A stretch of DNA of 64,000 bases, taken from contig NZ_CAMLHX010000007.1 of NCBI RefSeq assembly GCF_946479965.1, forward strand, positions 45,690 through 109,689, written 5' to 3'. Shown piece after piece: positions 1 through 9,100 of this stretch (positions are counted from its first letter, which is position 1; each line of letters begins with the position of its first letter). A program made the translations under genes and the position numbers. Under the pieces are notes generated by a model. It made no database searches and was not told the origin of the DNA. It saw nothing but the letters and a program-made list of their open reading frames with translations. Source of the stretch: an uncultured Mucilaginibacter sp. (GTDB taxonomy: Bacteria > Bacteroidota > Bacteroidia > Sphingobacteriales > Sphingobacteriaceae).

Positions 1-248
1 CTACTGCACAAATAATAACCTTGATAATATTCATTGCCAAAATCCAGGTAGCACTCATCGATAATAACCTCTGCTAATAAAGCATCGATGAATTTTGGAA
101 CGTTCATAGCCTGCGGCAAATTCCATTTTTTCTTATTTTTTTGAAATATCGCCTCTAAGCTCTCGACTGTATAGACATGCGGTAAGGTCCTAACCAAACT
201 TCTTTTGATAGTATCGGCTGCCTGGGATATCCGCGACGTATTCGCCAT
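1..248 (-). CDS. Partial unknown protein (N-terminal 82 residues)
   Basis: An open frame runs leftward from an ATG at 248 and leaves the window at position 1 without a stop, so only the N-terminal 82 residues are visible. It begins MANTSRISQAADTIKRS and is rich in charged and hydrophobic residues with no signal peptide or membrane segment, so a soluble protein is likely. I do not recognise the family; a small helical DNA-binding or regulatory protein is possible but unproven. It is transcribed away from the AbiE pair, and the two units share a 471-bp spacer full of palindromes. The 52-bp palindrome at 270-321 lies 22 bp in front of this start and may control it. Confidence 0.5.
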   Translation of the reverse strand, partial: MANTSRISQAADTIKRSLVRTLPHVYTVESLEAIFQKNKKKWNLPQAMNVPKFIDALLAEVIIDECYLDFGNEYYQGYYLCS

Positions 249-269
249 TGATTAATTATTGAGGTGTTT

Positions 270-321
270 AGGTTGCCCTTTTACGGTTAGATATATATAT
301 CTAACCGTAAAAGGGCAACCT
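270..321. repeat. 52-bp perfect palindrome
   Basis: Position 270 pairs with 321 and every base inward pairs without a mismatch or spacer; the centre is an alternating AT run (291-300) and the arms carry GGTTGCCCTTTTACGGTTAG. Perfect spacer-free palindromes of this length are rare in bacterial DNA because they are prone to cruciform extrusion and deletion. It sits 22 bp upstream of the leftward gene's ATG (248). It could be an operator or an RNA hairpin in that gene's leader. Confidence 0.85.
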
Positions 322-394
322 TGTTTGACTTAATAATAATATATTTTTTTAGCGTCCGTAGATTTTTACAAAAGAAGATTTGATCACCAAAATG

Positions 395-436
395 TACCGG
401 CATTGTTAAAATGTATACATTTTAACAATGCCGGTA
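395..436. repeat. 42-bp perfect palindrome
   Basis: The 42 bases from 395 to 436 are a perfect inverted repeat without a loop, centred on ATGTATACAT with outer arms TACCGGCATTG. The sequence is unrelated to the palindrome at 270-321. It lies midway between two divergent genes, where an operator would be expected. Confidence 0.85.
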
Positions 437-544
437 ATAAATTGTTTTTTTAACTTGAAAATAAATGAATTTCCAATCAATAATCAACCCAATCACATTT
501 AGGATTGGCATTAATTTATTTACCCATAACATTTAAAAATCGAT

Positions 545-574
545 ATCATATAAATAATTAATTATTTATATGAT
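545..574. repeat. 30-bp perfect AT-rich palindrome
   Basis: A loop-free inverted repeat made almost entirely of A and T, outer arms ATCATATAAATAATT. It is the third of five dyads in this spacer. Its base composition makes a chance palindrome more likely than for the two GC-containing ones, but perfect pairing over 30 bases is still notable. Confidence 0.7.
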
Positions 575-607
575 GTATAGCTACTTAAATAATAAATTAT
601 ATTTTAC

Positions 608-641
608 ATTTGTCACATATTTTTTAAAATACGTGACAAAT
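608..641. promoter_or_regulatory. Putative AbiEi operator 1 (TTTGTCAC dyad)
   Basis: A 34-bp inverted repeat with arms ATTTGTCAC and GTGACAAAT, with one mismatched pair (617/632) and two unpaired central bases. The same TGTCAC/GTGAC core recurs in the dyad at 656-681; the centres are 44 bp apart, about four helical turns. AbiEi antitoxins are known to autorepress by binding inverted repeats in their own promoter, and this lies about 80-110 bp before the AbiEi start, so an operator role is inferred. Confidence 0.55.
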
Positions 642-655
642 CCAAGTAAAATATT

Positions 656-681
656 GTCACAATTATTTAAAAAATTGTGAC
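656..681. promoter_or_regulatory. Putative AbiEi operator 2 (GTCAC dyad)
   Basis: A 26-bp inverted repeat with arms GTCACAATT and AATTGTGAC and one internal mismatch (665/672). It repeats the core of the dyad at 608-641 and ends 38 bp before the AbiEi ATG, so a protein bound here would overlap the promoter. Confidence 0.55.
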
Positions 682-719
682 GAAATATTTTTTTATTATT
701 CGTCTAACGAAAGTTTAGC

Positions 720-1328
720 ATGACAACACATACCGCAATCGAAGATTATATTAAACGTTATAAACGTGGTGATCTGATTGTGCCTACCGATTTTCGTGGA
801 AAAGGAAGCGATGAAGCTATAAGAAAAACATTGTCAAGGCTTGCTGCCGATGGAATAATCAGGAGGCTTGGCCATGGATTATACATTCTACCTAAGAAAG
901 ATCCCTTATTCGGAGAAGTACTTCCATCAACAGAAGAAATCGCTCATGCTTTAGCTGAAAAGGAAAAGATAAAGATCAAACCTGCTGGTGCGCAGGCCAT
1001 ACACAAACTAGGCCTTACTACTCAGGTTCCGACAAAACTGGTTTATTTGACAGATGGCAGCAGCAGAACCATCACTATCGGACGTAATGTTATCCGCTTC
1101 AAAGCGACGACTCCTAAAAAAATGGCGTTGAAAGGGGAATTAAGCAGTTTAATTATTCTTGGGCTTGAAGAATTAGGTGTAAAGCAACTGGATGAGCCAC
1201 TAAAAAAAAGAATAGCAGAATTAATCCGGAAGGAAAACCCGGCAACATTAAAACAGGATATGAAGCTTGCATCTGCATCAGTTCATGACTTTTTACTTAA
1301 ATTAATAAATGATGATCGGATGGCTTAA
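720..1328 (+). CDS. AbiEi-family antitoxin / transcriptional regulator (DUF6088 type)
   Basis: A 202-residue protein with an N-terminal winged-helix region (about residues 1-60, with the segment GIIRRLGHGLYILPK typical of AbiEi antitoxin N-termini) and a C-terminal antitoxin domain. AbiEi proteins repress their operon and neutralise the partner nucleotidyltransferase in type IV toxin-antitoxin systems. Its last 20 bases overlap the toxin gene, so the two are translationally coupled. Two related dyads at 608-681 upstream are candidate autorepression sites. There is no good Shine-Dalgarno sequence, as is usual in Bacteroidota. The assignment rests on the N-terminal motif, the length and the AbiEii neighbour. 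Confidence 0.85.
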   Translation: MTTHTAIEDYIKRYKRGDLIVPTDFRGKGSDEAIRKTLSRLAADGIIRRLGHGLYILPKKDPLFGEVLPSTEEIAHALAEKEKIKIKPAGAQAIHKLGLTTQVPTKLVYLTDGSSRTITIGRNVIRFKATTPKKMALKGELSSLIILGLEELGVKQLDEPLKKRIAELIRKENPATLKQDMKLASASVHDFLLKLINDDRMA

Positions 1329-2328
1329 TTTAACCGATGAGCAACGTCGCACCAGTTTGGCGCAGGCGGAAAACAACAGTGGCATCATCGCCAAGGCGTT
1401 AGAGAAAGATTGGTGGGTTACGCTGACATTAAAGGCATTGTTCCAAACCCCATTTGCGAATGAGCTTGTGTTTAAAGGTGGAACGTCCCTGAGTAAATGC
1501 TGGAAGCTGATTAACCGATTTTCAGAAGACATTGACATTTCGTTATCACCTGCCTTGTTCAATATGGAGTACCAAGATAAACCTGGTTCAGGTTATTTGA
1601 ATCGTTTAAAACGGAATGGCTGTGCATTCACGTCTAATACTTTAATGGACGCTTTACACGAACAGTTCAGGGCCATAGGTCTCCCTGAAGGTGCCGTAAC
1701 GACCCGGGCTGGCGAAATATCCCCTGATATGCGCGATAAAGATCCACAAGAGCTATACATAGCTTACCGGTCTTTATATGCCCCGAATCCTTATCTGCCT
1801 GACGAAGTAAAAATAGAAGCGGGTGTGCGCTCCAAATTAGAACCTTACAAAACAATGCCGGTGAGTTCGTTACTGGACGAATATTTTCCAAATGCGGCTT
1901 ACGCAGAAGAACCTTTCTCTGTACAGGCTGTTGAACCAAAAAAAACATTTATAGAAAAGGCTTTTTTGCTCCATGAAATGTTTAACCGCGGAGGAGCGGA
2001 GGTTATCAAAACCGAACGCATGTCCCGGCATTTTCACGATTTGGTTGTTATGATGCGAATTGGTGTGGGACAGGAGGCATTAGCTGACAAGGGGCTGTAT
2101 GAAACCATCATTAAGCACCGTCGTTATTATAATAAATTGAGGGGTGTAAACTACGATTTGCTGTATCCTGATTATATTGATTTTTATCCACCAGCTAACT
2201 TGTTGGAAGCATTTAAATCTGATTATCGGGTTATGCTTGATAACATGATATTTGGCGAAGCTCCAGACGAAGAAGAGCTTTTTGAACTGGTATCAGAATT
2301 AATCCAGCGTTTTCGGGACGTGAAATAA
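1309..2328 (+). CDS. AbiEii/AbiGii-family nucleotidyltransferase toxin
   Basis: A 339-residue DNA polymerase beta-like nucleotidyltransferase. Visible motifs are the GG-T-S-L-x-K signature at residues 57-63 (FKGGTSLSK) and the metal-binding D-x-D at D74-I-D76 within SEDIDIS. A C-terminal helical segment (around FIEKAFLLHEMFNR and RHFHDL) matches the AbiEii architecture. Family toxins of this type transfer nucleotides to RNA targets and block growth, giving phage abortive infection and plasmid stabilisation. The gene overlaps the AbiEi reading frame by 20 bases. All motif residues are intact, so the toxin looks functional. Confidence 0.9.
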   Translation: MMIGWLNLTDEQRRTSLAQAENNSGIIAKALEKDWWVTLTLKALFQTPFANELVFKGGTSLSKCWKLINRFSEDIDISLSPALFNMEYQDKPGSGYLNRLKRNGCAFTSNTLMDALHEQFRAIGLPEGAVTTRAGEISPDMRDKDPQELYIAYRSLYAPNPYLPDEVKIEAGVRSKLEPYKTMPVSSLLDEYFPNAAYAEEPFSVQAVEPKKTFIEKAFLLHEMFNRGGAEVIKTERMSRHFHDLVVMMRIGVGQEALADKGLYETIIKHRRYYNKLRGVNYDLLYPDYIDFYPPANLLEAFKSDYRVMLDNMIFGEAPDEEELFELVSELIQRFRDVK

Positions 2329-3141
2329 CAACTGCCTTTGATATATTTTAATACAGCATCGGTACATAAGCGATAATGCTGTGTCTTGTCTTCATTCTTG
2401 CTTTTCGGTACCGGTCATTACCTTCACTAGTAAGTTTGACTAATTTGAGCGAGTTTGCATAGTCCATATAGTGCTGTACATATTTTCAGGTCCAACTCAA
2501 AGGCTTTCAGGTGAGTCCGGCCGCATTCATCAAAATTATGATGAAAATCCATTTTAATATAAGCAGTCAAATTATTATATCCTTAAGTCACTTTGACTGC
2601 CTAAAAACTATAATCCTATAAAATGAATTTACCGATTTACTTAATCAAATGATATTGTTTATACACGAATAATTCGGTATATTTGAGTATTAACGTTCTT
2701 AAACAACAACAAATTGATACAAAATATTCGGTATACTTTTCGGTATACTATCCGAATACCGTTGACATAAGTTATTGATAATAAGGTTATTATCTCTATA
2801 TCCAGCAATCCTGATGGGATCACAACAAATGAAGCTTTCTGATGATAAGTCAGGAGGCTTTTTTGTTGAAATATGCAGGTGTTGCAAAAAATATGTGTTC
2901 CCCTAAAATAAAATTACAATTATCTGTATATCAATTTATTAACTATTTCACTCAAGTTGTTAAATTTCATCGGAAAACAATTAACCTACTCATTATCAGC
3001 AAAATAACAAATACTGATCTCCATCTTTTTGCAACACAATAGCAACAGTTAGAACCACTGGCTCACCTCTTTATTATTACCCGTACTGAAAATGTTTACC
3101 CTTCACAAAAGGCAAATAACACGAGAAAAAACCAATGAGTG
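2329..3141. other. 813-bp AT-rich spacer with dyads and short repeats
   Basis: No convincing gene. It holds inverted repeats at 2353-2382 (ACAGCAT arms), 2526-2545 (TTCATCA arms) and 2563-2600 (GCAGTCAAA arms, 20-nt loop). The direct repeat TTCGGTATA occurs at 2673, 2727 and 2739. A possible 30-codon frame at 2814-2906 ends in the cysteine-rich segment CRCCKKYVFP; it overlaps a terminator-like hairpin and is not called as a gene. The dense repeats suggest decayed mobile or regulatory DNA behind the toxin-antitoxin pair. Confidence 0.5.
2832..2864 (+). terminator. Rho-independent terminator-like hairpin
   Basis: An 11-bp stem (2832-2842 with 2850-2860, two G-T wobbles) with a 7-nt loop is followed by a run of six T. 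It is about 500 bp downstream of the AbiEii stop, so it either ends a long 3' tail or terminates an unannotated short transcript. Confidence 0.45.
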
Positions 3142-3645
3142 TTATAGGCCGTAGCCGTCATTTATACAATCTATTCCTTTTATACCTACGGACTGTATTT
3201 TTCGAGTGGCCCTATTAATCCTAAATGCCTTAACAACTTTCTTAAAAAATTCTTCGTCGTCCTTTTTTGGGTTGACGATAGCGATTATATTGCTGTCAAA
3301 TTCCCGATTAACCCTGCAATCAACCGTTATAACACATAGGTTGGCCGGTATTCTTCCTAAGACAACCACATCTAAGATTTTATATTTAATCTTTTCTCCA
3401 TCTTTTAAGCAAGTGTCTAAAACTAACACTTTGTTTGCTCTATTTTCAACCAGTACAATAGCATAATTTGATTCGATCGGGGTTAATAATGCCGCTGACA
3501 TTTCTTTGTAACCTTTAAATGCTTTGAGTTCTTCAATCTTTGAATAGGTGCTGCCAACTGCTGATTGAAGGGTATTAGTCTTAGTTTGACCGTAGATTTG
3601 GGCTACATTTAAAAGTAAAATTGTGAAAAGTGTGATAAGTTTCAT
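3142..3645 (-). CDS. Secreted protein of unknown function
   Basis: A 167-residue protein with a clear signal peptide (residues 1-19, MKLITLFTILLLNVAQIYGQ) and probable cleavage after the YGQ region, hence periplasmic or exported. The mature part is a mix of charged strands with single cysteines around residues 80, 104, 110 and 160 (CLKDG, CVITVDCRV, CINDG). I do not recognise the family. It is read in the same direction as the penicillin-binding gene upstream, with a 34-bp gap, and may be co-transcribed with it. No catalytic motif is visible. Confidence 0.7.
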   Translation of the reverse strand: MKLITLFTILLLNVAQIYGQTKTNTLQSAVGSTYSKIEELKAFKGYKEMSAALLTPIESNYAIVLVENRANKVLVLDTCLKDGEKIKYKILDVVVLGRIPANLCVITVDCRVNREFDSNIIAIVNPKKDDEEFFKKVVKAFRINRATRKIQSVGIKGIDCINDGYGL

Positions 3646-3679
3646 ACTCTAATATAGTTTATTTTTATAAAAAAAGCGC

Positions 3680-6052
3680 CTATTTCCCTTTCTCCAGCAC
3701 CTCAAAGCGTGTTTGCAGGCGGTTGCCATCGGCATCAACCAAGGTTAAAATATGTTTACCCGGCGCAGGGTTAAGCGCCATTTGGTGGTAACCTGTAGTT
3801 TGGCCAACGTACTGGTCGTCAAGGTTCCAAAACAGTTTAATGCCGGGCTGCCTGTGCGCGGCATTACAGATCACCCGCCCGCGTCCGCCATCGGCCTCCA
3901 GCGGCACGTAAACCTTAGCGCCATCTTTGGGGTATATCATCTCCATTGTGCGTTGTGCAGTGGTACCGCAATCTTGCCTAAACGGCGGCAGGGCACGGTA
4001 GTTATAACTCCGGCTTTTATAATAATACTCCATAGATGGCGGCAGCACAAACCAGGGCACATGCACCATATTACCGGGCGCTTCGCACCCCGAGTTAACC
4101 TGCCATTTACGAGTGGCGTCCAGATGCACCAATTGATGAAAGGTACATACTCCTGCCTTTAATCCGCTTTTGGGGACCAACAACGTATCAACAGGTTGGC
4201 AGTATTCGCCTGCCCTATAACCGCTTTCTCGGCAAATGGCTATGCGGGTCATTTCTCCTGCAGGCATATTAAACCATTGACGCGACACAGGCAGTTGCCT
4301 GAAAATTTCGAATAAGATAGGCGCTGCAGTATTTACGCCGATCAATCCCGGCCTGCCCTCGCCATTGGTGTTGCCCACCCAAACGCCAACCACATAGCGC
4401 GGCGTTACACCTATGGCCCAGCCATCGCGAAAGCCAAAGCTGGTGCCGGTTTTCCAGGCTATACGTTGGGTAGAGCTAAACTGCTGCCACAGCATTTCAT
4501 CGCCGGGGCGCATAACTTCTTCCATAGCCTGAAAGGTGTAATATATGGAAGCCGCATTCAGTAAACCACCTTTTTCAAGTTGTTTATCCGGCTGCTGCGC
4601 AGCGGTATAAACCGGCGAGTGATAATCATTGGCATCATACTGCCCTTTATTTTTATTATAATGATTTAACACCCTGGCCATATCGGCATAAGCTCCTGAA
4701 AGCTCCCAAAGGTTATTTTCTGATCCGCCTAATATCAGCGACAAACCATAATGATCAGCTGGCTGGTTAAGGGTGGTCATGCCTACTTTGCGCAGCAGGC
4801 TGTGCAACCTCTCGTATTTGTACTGCACCAGCATTTTAACTGCAGGTATATTCAGCGACCGCGACAAAGCCTTTGATGCCGGAACGGCACCATCATAACC
4901 CAGGTCAAAATTTTGCGGGTGATAACCCGCTATCTGCGTCGGAATATCAGGTATCAAGCTATTCGGCAATATCAAACCGTCGTGCAGCATAGCGGCGTAA
5001 AGTATCGGTTTCAAGGTACTGCCCGGACTGCGCGGTGCGGCAATTACATCCACATCGCTTTCCATATCTGCGTTTTCGGGATGGTTTATGTTGCCCACAT
5101 AAGCCAGCGTTTGGCCCGTCTCAACATCCAATACTATAGCTGCCGCATTGCGGATATTGTTGCCCTTTAGTAGTTGATGGTGGCGTTCCACAATGTCGGT
5201 AACGTTTTGTTGCAGCACGCCGTTGATGGAGGTTTTAACCCTGCCACCGTTTTGTCCTACCGCTATATTGTCGCCACGAAAGCGTTGTAGCAAATGCGGA
5301 GCTAGTCGAGGTAGCGGTACAGGCTTTTCGGGCACGGGTTCAAGTTTGGCCAGCATAGCCGTGGTAGCATCGATTGTTTTTTGCTGCGCGAGTTTATCTA
5401 TCAGCTTATTTCTTTTTCTTAACAGGATGAGGCGGTTCTTTCCGGGATGCACCAGCGATGGTGAGTTAGGAAGCACCGCCAGCGCGGCCATTTCGCCCCA
5501 GGATAATTTCTCCGGCCCGCGCCCGAAATATCGCCATGATGCGGCATCCAAACCAACAACGTTACTACCGAATGGCGCGTTGCTGCTGTAAAGCGCAAGG
5601 ATTTCGGCTTTGGAGTGGGTTAGCTCTAACCGCATAGCCTTAAATATCTCTAACGACTTTTGCCAAAAGGTTCGGTTTTGCCGGGTAGACAGGCGGATAA
5701 CCTGCATGGTTAGCGTACTACCACCGCTGACCACATGCCGCGCAGTTATGTTCTGCTTTATGGCTCTGCCAAAGGCCAGCGGATCAAAGCCCCAATGGTG
5801 TTCAAAACGCTTATCCTCAAAAGCCATAATACAGGCCTTGAATTTATCGGGCACTTGTTCATTGTAAGGAAATCGCCACTGCCCGTCAGATGCTATAGCA
5901 GCACCAAGTAGTTGCCCATTGTTATCATCAATGACAAATGAGGTGGGCGTATTGAATAGTTTTTTAGGTATGCAGAACCAGAATAGCAAAAGCAGAATAA
6001 GCCCGACTACAATAAACGCAACACGTTTTGGTTTTTTAAAAATGACGTTCAC
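3680..6052 (-). CDS. pbpC: Penicillin-binding protein 1C (transglycosylase/transpeptidase)
   Basis: A 790-residue bifunctional class A peptidoglycan synthase. It has an N-terminal membrane anchor (about residues 11-28) and a GT51 transglycosylase domain with the catalytic Glu79 in FEDKRFEHHWG and GGSTLTMQ at 110-117. The transpeptidase motifs are S345-T-L-K348, S399-L-N401 and K534-T-G-T537, followed by the C-terminal BiPBP_C domain from about residue 700. All catalytic motifs are present. The start codon is GTG. The gene lies 119 bp downstream of a large alpha-2-macroglobulin gene on the same strand, the conserved pbpC/A2M arrangement thought to link cell-wall repair with protease trapping in the periplasm. 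Confidence 0.95.
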   Translation of the reverse strand: MNVIFKKPKRVAFIVVGLILLLLFWFCIPKKLFNTPTSFVIDDNNGQLLGAAIASDGQWRFPYNEQVPDKFKACIMAFEDKRFEHHWGFDPLAFGRAIKQNITARHVVSGGSTLTMQVIRLSTRQNRTFWQKSLEIFKAMRLELTHSKAEILALYSSNAPFGSNVVGLDAASWRYFGRGPEKLSWGEMAALAVLPNSPSLVHPGKNRLILLRKRNKLIDKLAQQKTIDATTAMLAKLEPVPEKPVPLPRLAPHLLQRFRGDNIAVGQNGGRVKTSINGVLQQNVTDIVERHHQLLKGNNIRNAAAIVLDVETGQTLAYVGNINHPENADMESDVDVIAAPRSPGSTLKPILYAAMLHDGLILPNSLIPDIPTQIAGYHPQNFDLGYDGAVPASKALSRSLNIPAVKMLVQYKYERLHSLLRKVGMTTLNQPADHYGLSLILGGSENNLWELSGAYADMARVLNHYNKNKGQYDANDYHSPVYTAAQQPDKQLEKGGLLNAASIYYTFQAMEEVMRPGDEMLWQQFSSTQRIAWKTGTSFGFRDGWAIGVTPRYVVGVWVGNTNGEGRPGLIGVNTAAPILFEIFRQLPVSRQWFNMPAGEMTRIAICRESGYRAGEYCQPVDTLLVPKSGLKAGVCTFHQLVHLDATRKWQVNSGCEAPGNMVHVPWFVLPPSMEYYYKSRSYNYRALPPFRQDCGTTAQRTMEMIYPKDGAKVYVPLEADGGRGRVICNAAHRQPGIKLFWNLDDQYVGQTTGYHQMALNPAPGKHILTLVDADGNRLQTRFEVLEKGK

Positions 6053-6068
6053 AGTTCAAAATCGAGCT

Positions 6069-6157
6069 GTCATTTCGAGCGATAGCGAGAAATCCATACA
6101 CTGTTTGAGCCACGGGATCGGCTTGTGAATAGATCTCTCACTGTCGTTCGAGATGAC
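6069..6157. repeat. Dispersed inverted repeat between A2M and pbpC
   Basis: The outer segments GTCATTTCGAGCGA (from 6069) and TCGTTCGAGATGAC (to 6157) are imperfect reverse complements, enclosing GCGAGAAATC and GATCTCTC. It resembles REP-like intergenic elements common in Bacteroidota. In the transcript it would fold into a hairpin between the two co-directional genes and could lower pbpC expression or protect an mRNA end. Confidence 0.6.
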
Positions 6158-6171
6158 AAGTTATATAAGTT

Positions 6172-9100
6172 CTACTTCACCACCTCAACCCATTGCCCTT
6201 TGGCCAGGGCGTTAATATTATTGTTGTACATAGCCGCGCAATAGGTAGCAGGCAAATAATACCTGCCAGCGTACGATGCATTCAGCATTACATAAAAGGT
6301 AGCTTCCTTACCTTCATCTAAGCTGAAGTAGGTATTCACCCTGTCGTCGCGGATATCGCGGTAATCAGACGGGGAAGATTTATACACATCATCATTTTCC
6401 ATCAGCCGTGTGTTCAATATTTCCCATCCGGAAGGGAAGATCTGCGTTAGCGCCATGTTATCATAGCGCCCTCTCCTGCCCGGGTTTTTAACGATCACCT
6501 GCGCTACAAAATCGGTTCCCTGCTTTAAGGTAGAAACATCAACTGCCTGCCCTTTTAAATTAAAGTAATTTATGCGCATGGTCAGCACATCAGGGTTGTT
6601 TATCGGCGTAACGGCCTCGCCTGTTACCGGCTGCCCGTATTGTATCAGCCTTGCGTAGAGCTTGGCACCTCCGTTATTTTTTATGCTGACATTTCCGGCA
6701 TGATTGGTAACCGGCAGTTGCCATATATAAGAGTTAGAGTTTACGCTGCCGCGCGATGTTGCTGCCTGGTAATTGAACGCCAGTTTACTCCCCGATGCGT
6801 TTTTACCGCAATACTGCGCTATCGCCATCAAACTGTAAGCGGTTGTCTGCGTACTATACCAGCTATCCCGCGACAGGTGTGCGGCAACGGTACGTAACTG
6901 ACTTGCGGCTTCTTTCTTTTTGCCTAACAGCGTCAATGTTTCCAATATCATCGCCTCGTCGCGCAGATCAGAGCCATAAGTGCCCCACATAGCCATATAA
7001 GGTTTTATAATGAGCGGCAGACCTGCCACCATACGCAAACCAACTTCGGGCTGACCGGCAAGCTTATAAGCCGCCGCCAACCGCCATTTGGCTTCAACAC
7101 TTAAGTACGGGAATTCTTTCAACCTGTTCATGGCACCCAATTCAGGCGAGCGTGCCATTGCAAGCAAATACAAACGATAAGCTTGTGTCAGATCAGCACC
7201 GTAAAAACTCCGGCTATCGGGTGCCCAGGTAAGGGCTTTTTGTCGCTGATAGGTTTTCCAGTGTTCTATAAAGCCAACCGGCAGCGCGTAACCCGCGGCT
7301 TGTGCCGCTAACATAAAATGGCCCGCGTAATTGGTTCCCCATTCGTCGGCTTCGCCGCCATCGGGCCAGTAGCTTAGGCCACCTGCCGGCAGTTGGAAGC
7401 CGCCAAGCTTACGAATACCAGCTTTAATGTTCCTGTCGCTAAATGCTTTTAGTGACGATGAAAGATCGGTAAGCTGTGCCAGATACAATTGCGGGAACAC
7501 CGATGAAGTAGTTTGCTCCACACAGCCATGCGGATAATCTATCAGGTAGGTTAACCTTTTGGCTAAATTAAGCGGTGGAATATTTGATGCTTCGAGTGTG
7601 GTTTTGTTGGTGCCGTTCATTCCCACTGCAGCATAAGGCGAGCTCCATGTTTCGCCGGGCGAAAGTTCCTCTTCTAATACACGGGTTATGCCTGGGTTAG
7701 GGTTTCTAACAGATAGCTCCACATCATAAGCTGCGGTTTCCTTTCCGCTCCTTGCAATGACCTTCACTTTGCCTATGCCGATGAAATTTTTAACATCCAG
7801 GGCAAAGGTCGCCATCTGGTCGCCGGGTTTGGTAAAGGTTATGGTTTGATGATTATTGCCCGCCAGATTACTGAACGCGTTGGATTGGATATCAATACTC
7901 ACAGTCTTGATATTACTCTCTGTAGCGAAAACAGTAACCGGTAACAATATTTTTTCTGTTGGACCCAATACACGCGGCAATGTAGCCAGCACCATTAAAG
8001 GCTTTTTAACGGCCACTTCCTTATCCGCAAAACCATAGCTTCCCTCGTGCCCGGCAATAACCATTACCTTAACCGAGCCTATGTATTGCGGTAAGGTGAA
8101 CGCTGTGGTTCTTTTTTCACCTTTACCCAAATGGAAAGGTCCCATAAATTTAACTACGGGCTTAAAGCGGTTTACAGTGATGTTTTTATTGAGATTCCGT
8201 CCGCCTGCATCGCCACCAATACTGAGGATTCGTTCCAGCTCGCCGCCATAAGCACCTATTATATAATCAAACAGATCCCAGCTTTTAACGCCCAAAGCCT
8301 CGCGTGCGTAGAAGGATGCATGCGGATCGGGTGTTTTGTAATTGGTAATATCCAACAGCCCCTCGTCAACAATAGCCAGCGTGTAGGTCATTTCCTTACC
8401 AGAAGCTTCTGATACCGTAACGGCAGACCGCGTTTCAGGGCGGACCTTATCAGGCATGGCAATAACCGGCTTCAATATCGTCTCCGGATTTTCAACCAGC
8501 AGCGGAATAGCGCCATACATGCGTATCGGCAAATCATTCACTGTTTGCGAATGCGGCTGCAGCAGCGTAACGTTCACAAAAACGTTAGGTGCCATGTTTT
8601 CATCTATCTCAAATTTGTATTGGGTCTGCCCTTTCTTAGTGTCTATCCAATCCGTTTTTAAAACTTTGGTTCCGTTCTCAAAACTGATAAGCGCCCGGCC
8701 GTTGGCGGGCGTAGGTATGGTAAGCGTGGCATCATCGCCTACTTTATAGCTTTTTTTGTCGGACGTGAAGGATAGCATAGCCGCCTCGCTCGGGTTATCC
8801 TGCTGCAAGCGTTGCGCCCAGTTTGGCCAGTCTATATAAAGTTCCTTGCCCGTTGTATGCCCGGTTTGTTCGTCGCTGATCTTTACTACAAAACGGCCCC
8901 AATCTGGTTGGTTAACACGCATTTTCCACTTGCCGCGACCGTTAACCAGGGTTATCGTTTCAGTTTTTATTAACTTATTATACTTGTCCTGTGTAAAATT
9001 GCTGCCCTGGTTACCGGTATTGTCCCACCACCAATGCCACTTTACTTTATACAATTCAACCTGCACGGTGCGGGTGCCGGTAACCAAATTGCCCTTGGTA

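Noticed and set aside
2842..3042. 66-codon frame in the spacer after AbiEii
   Set aside because: It starts within a terminator-like hairpin and has no recognisable features.
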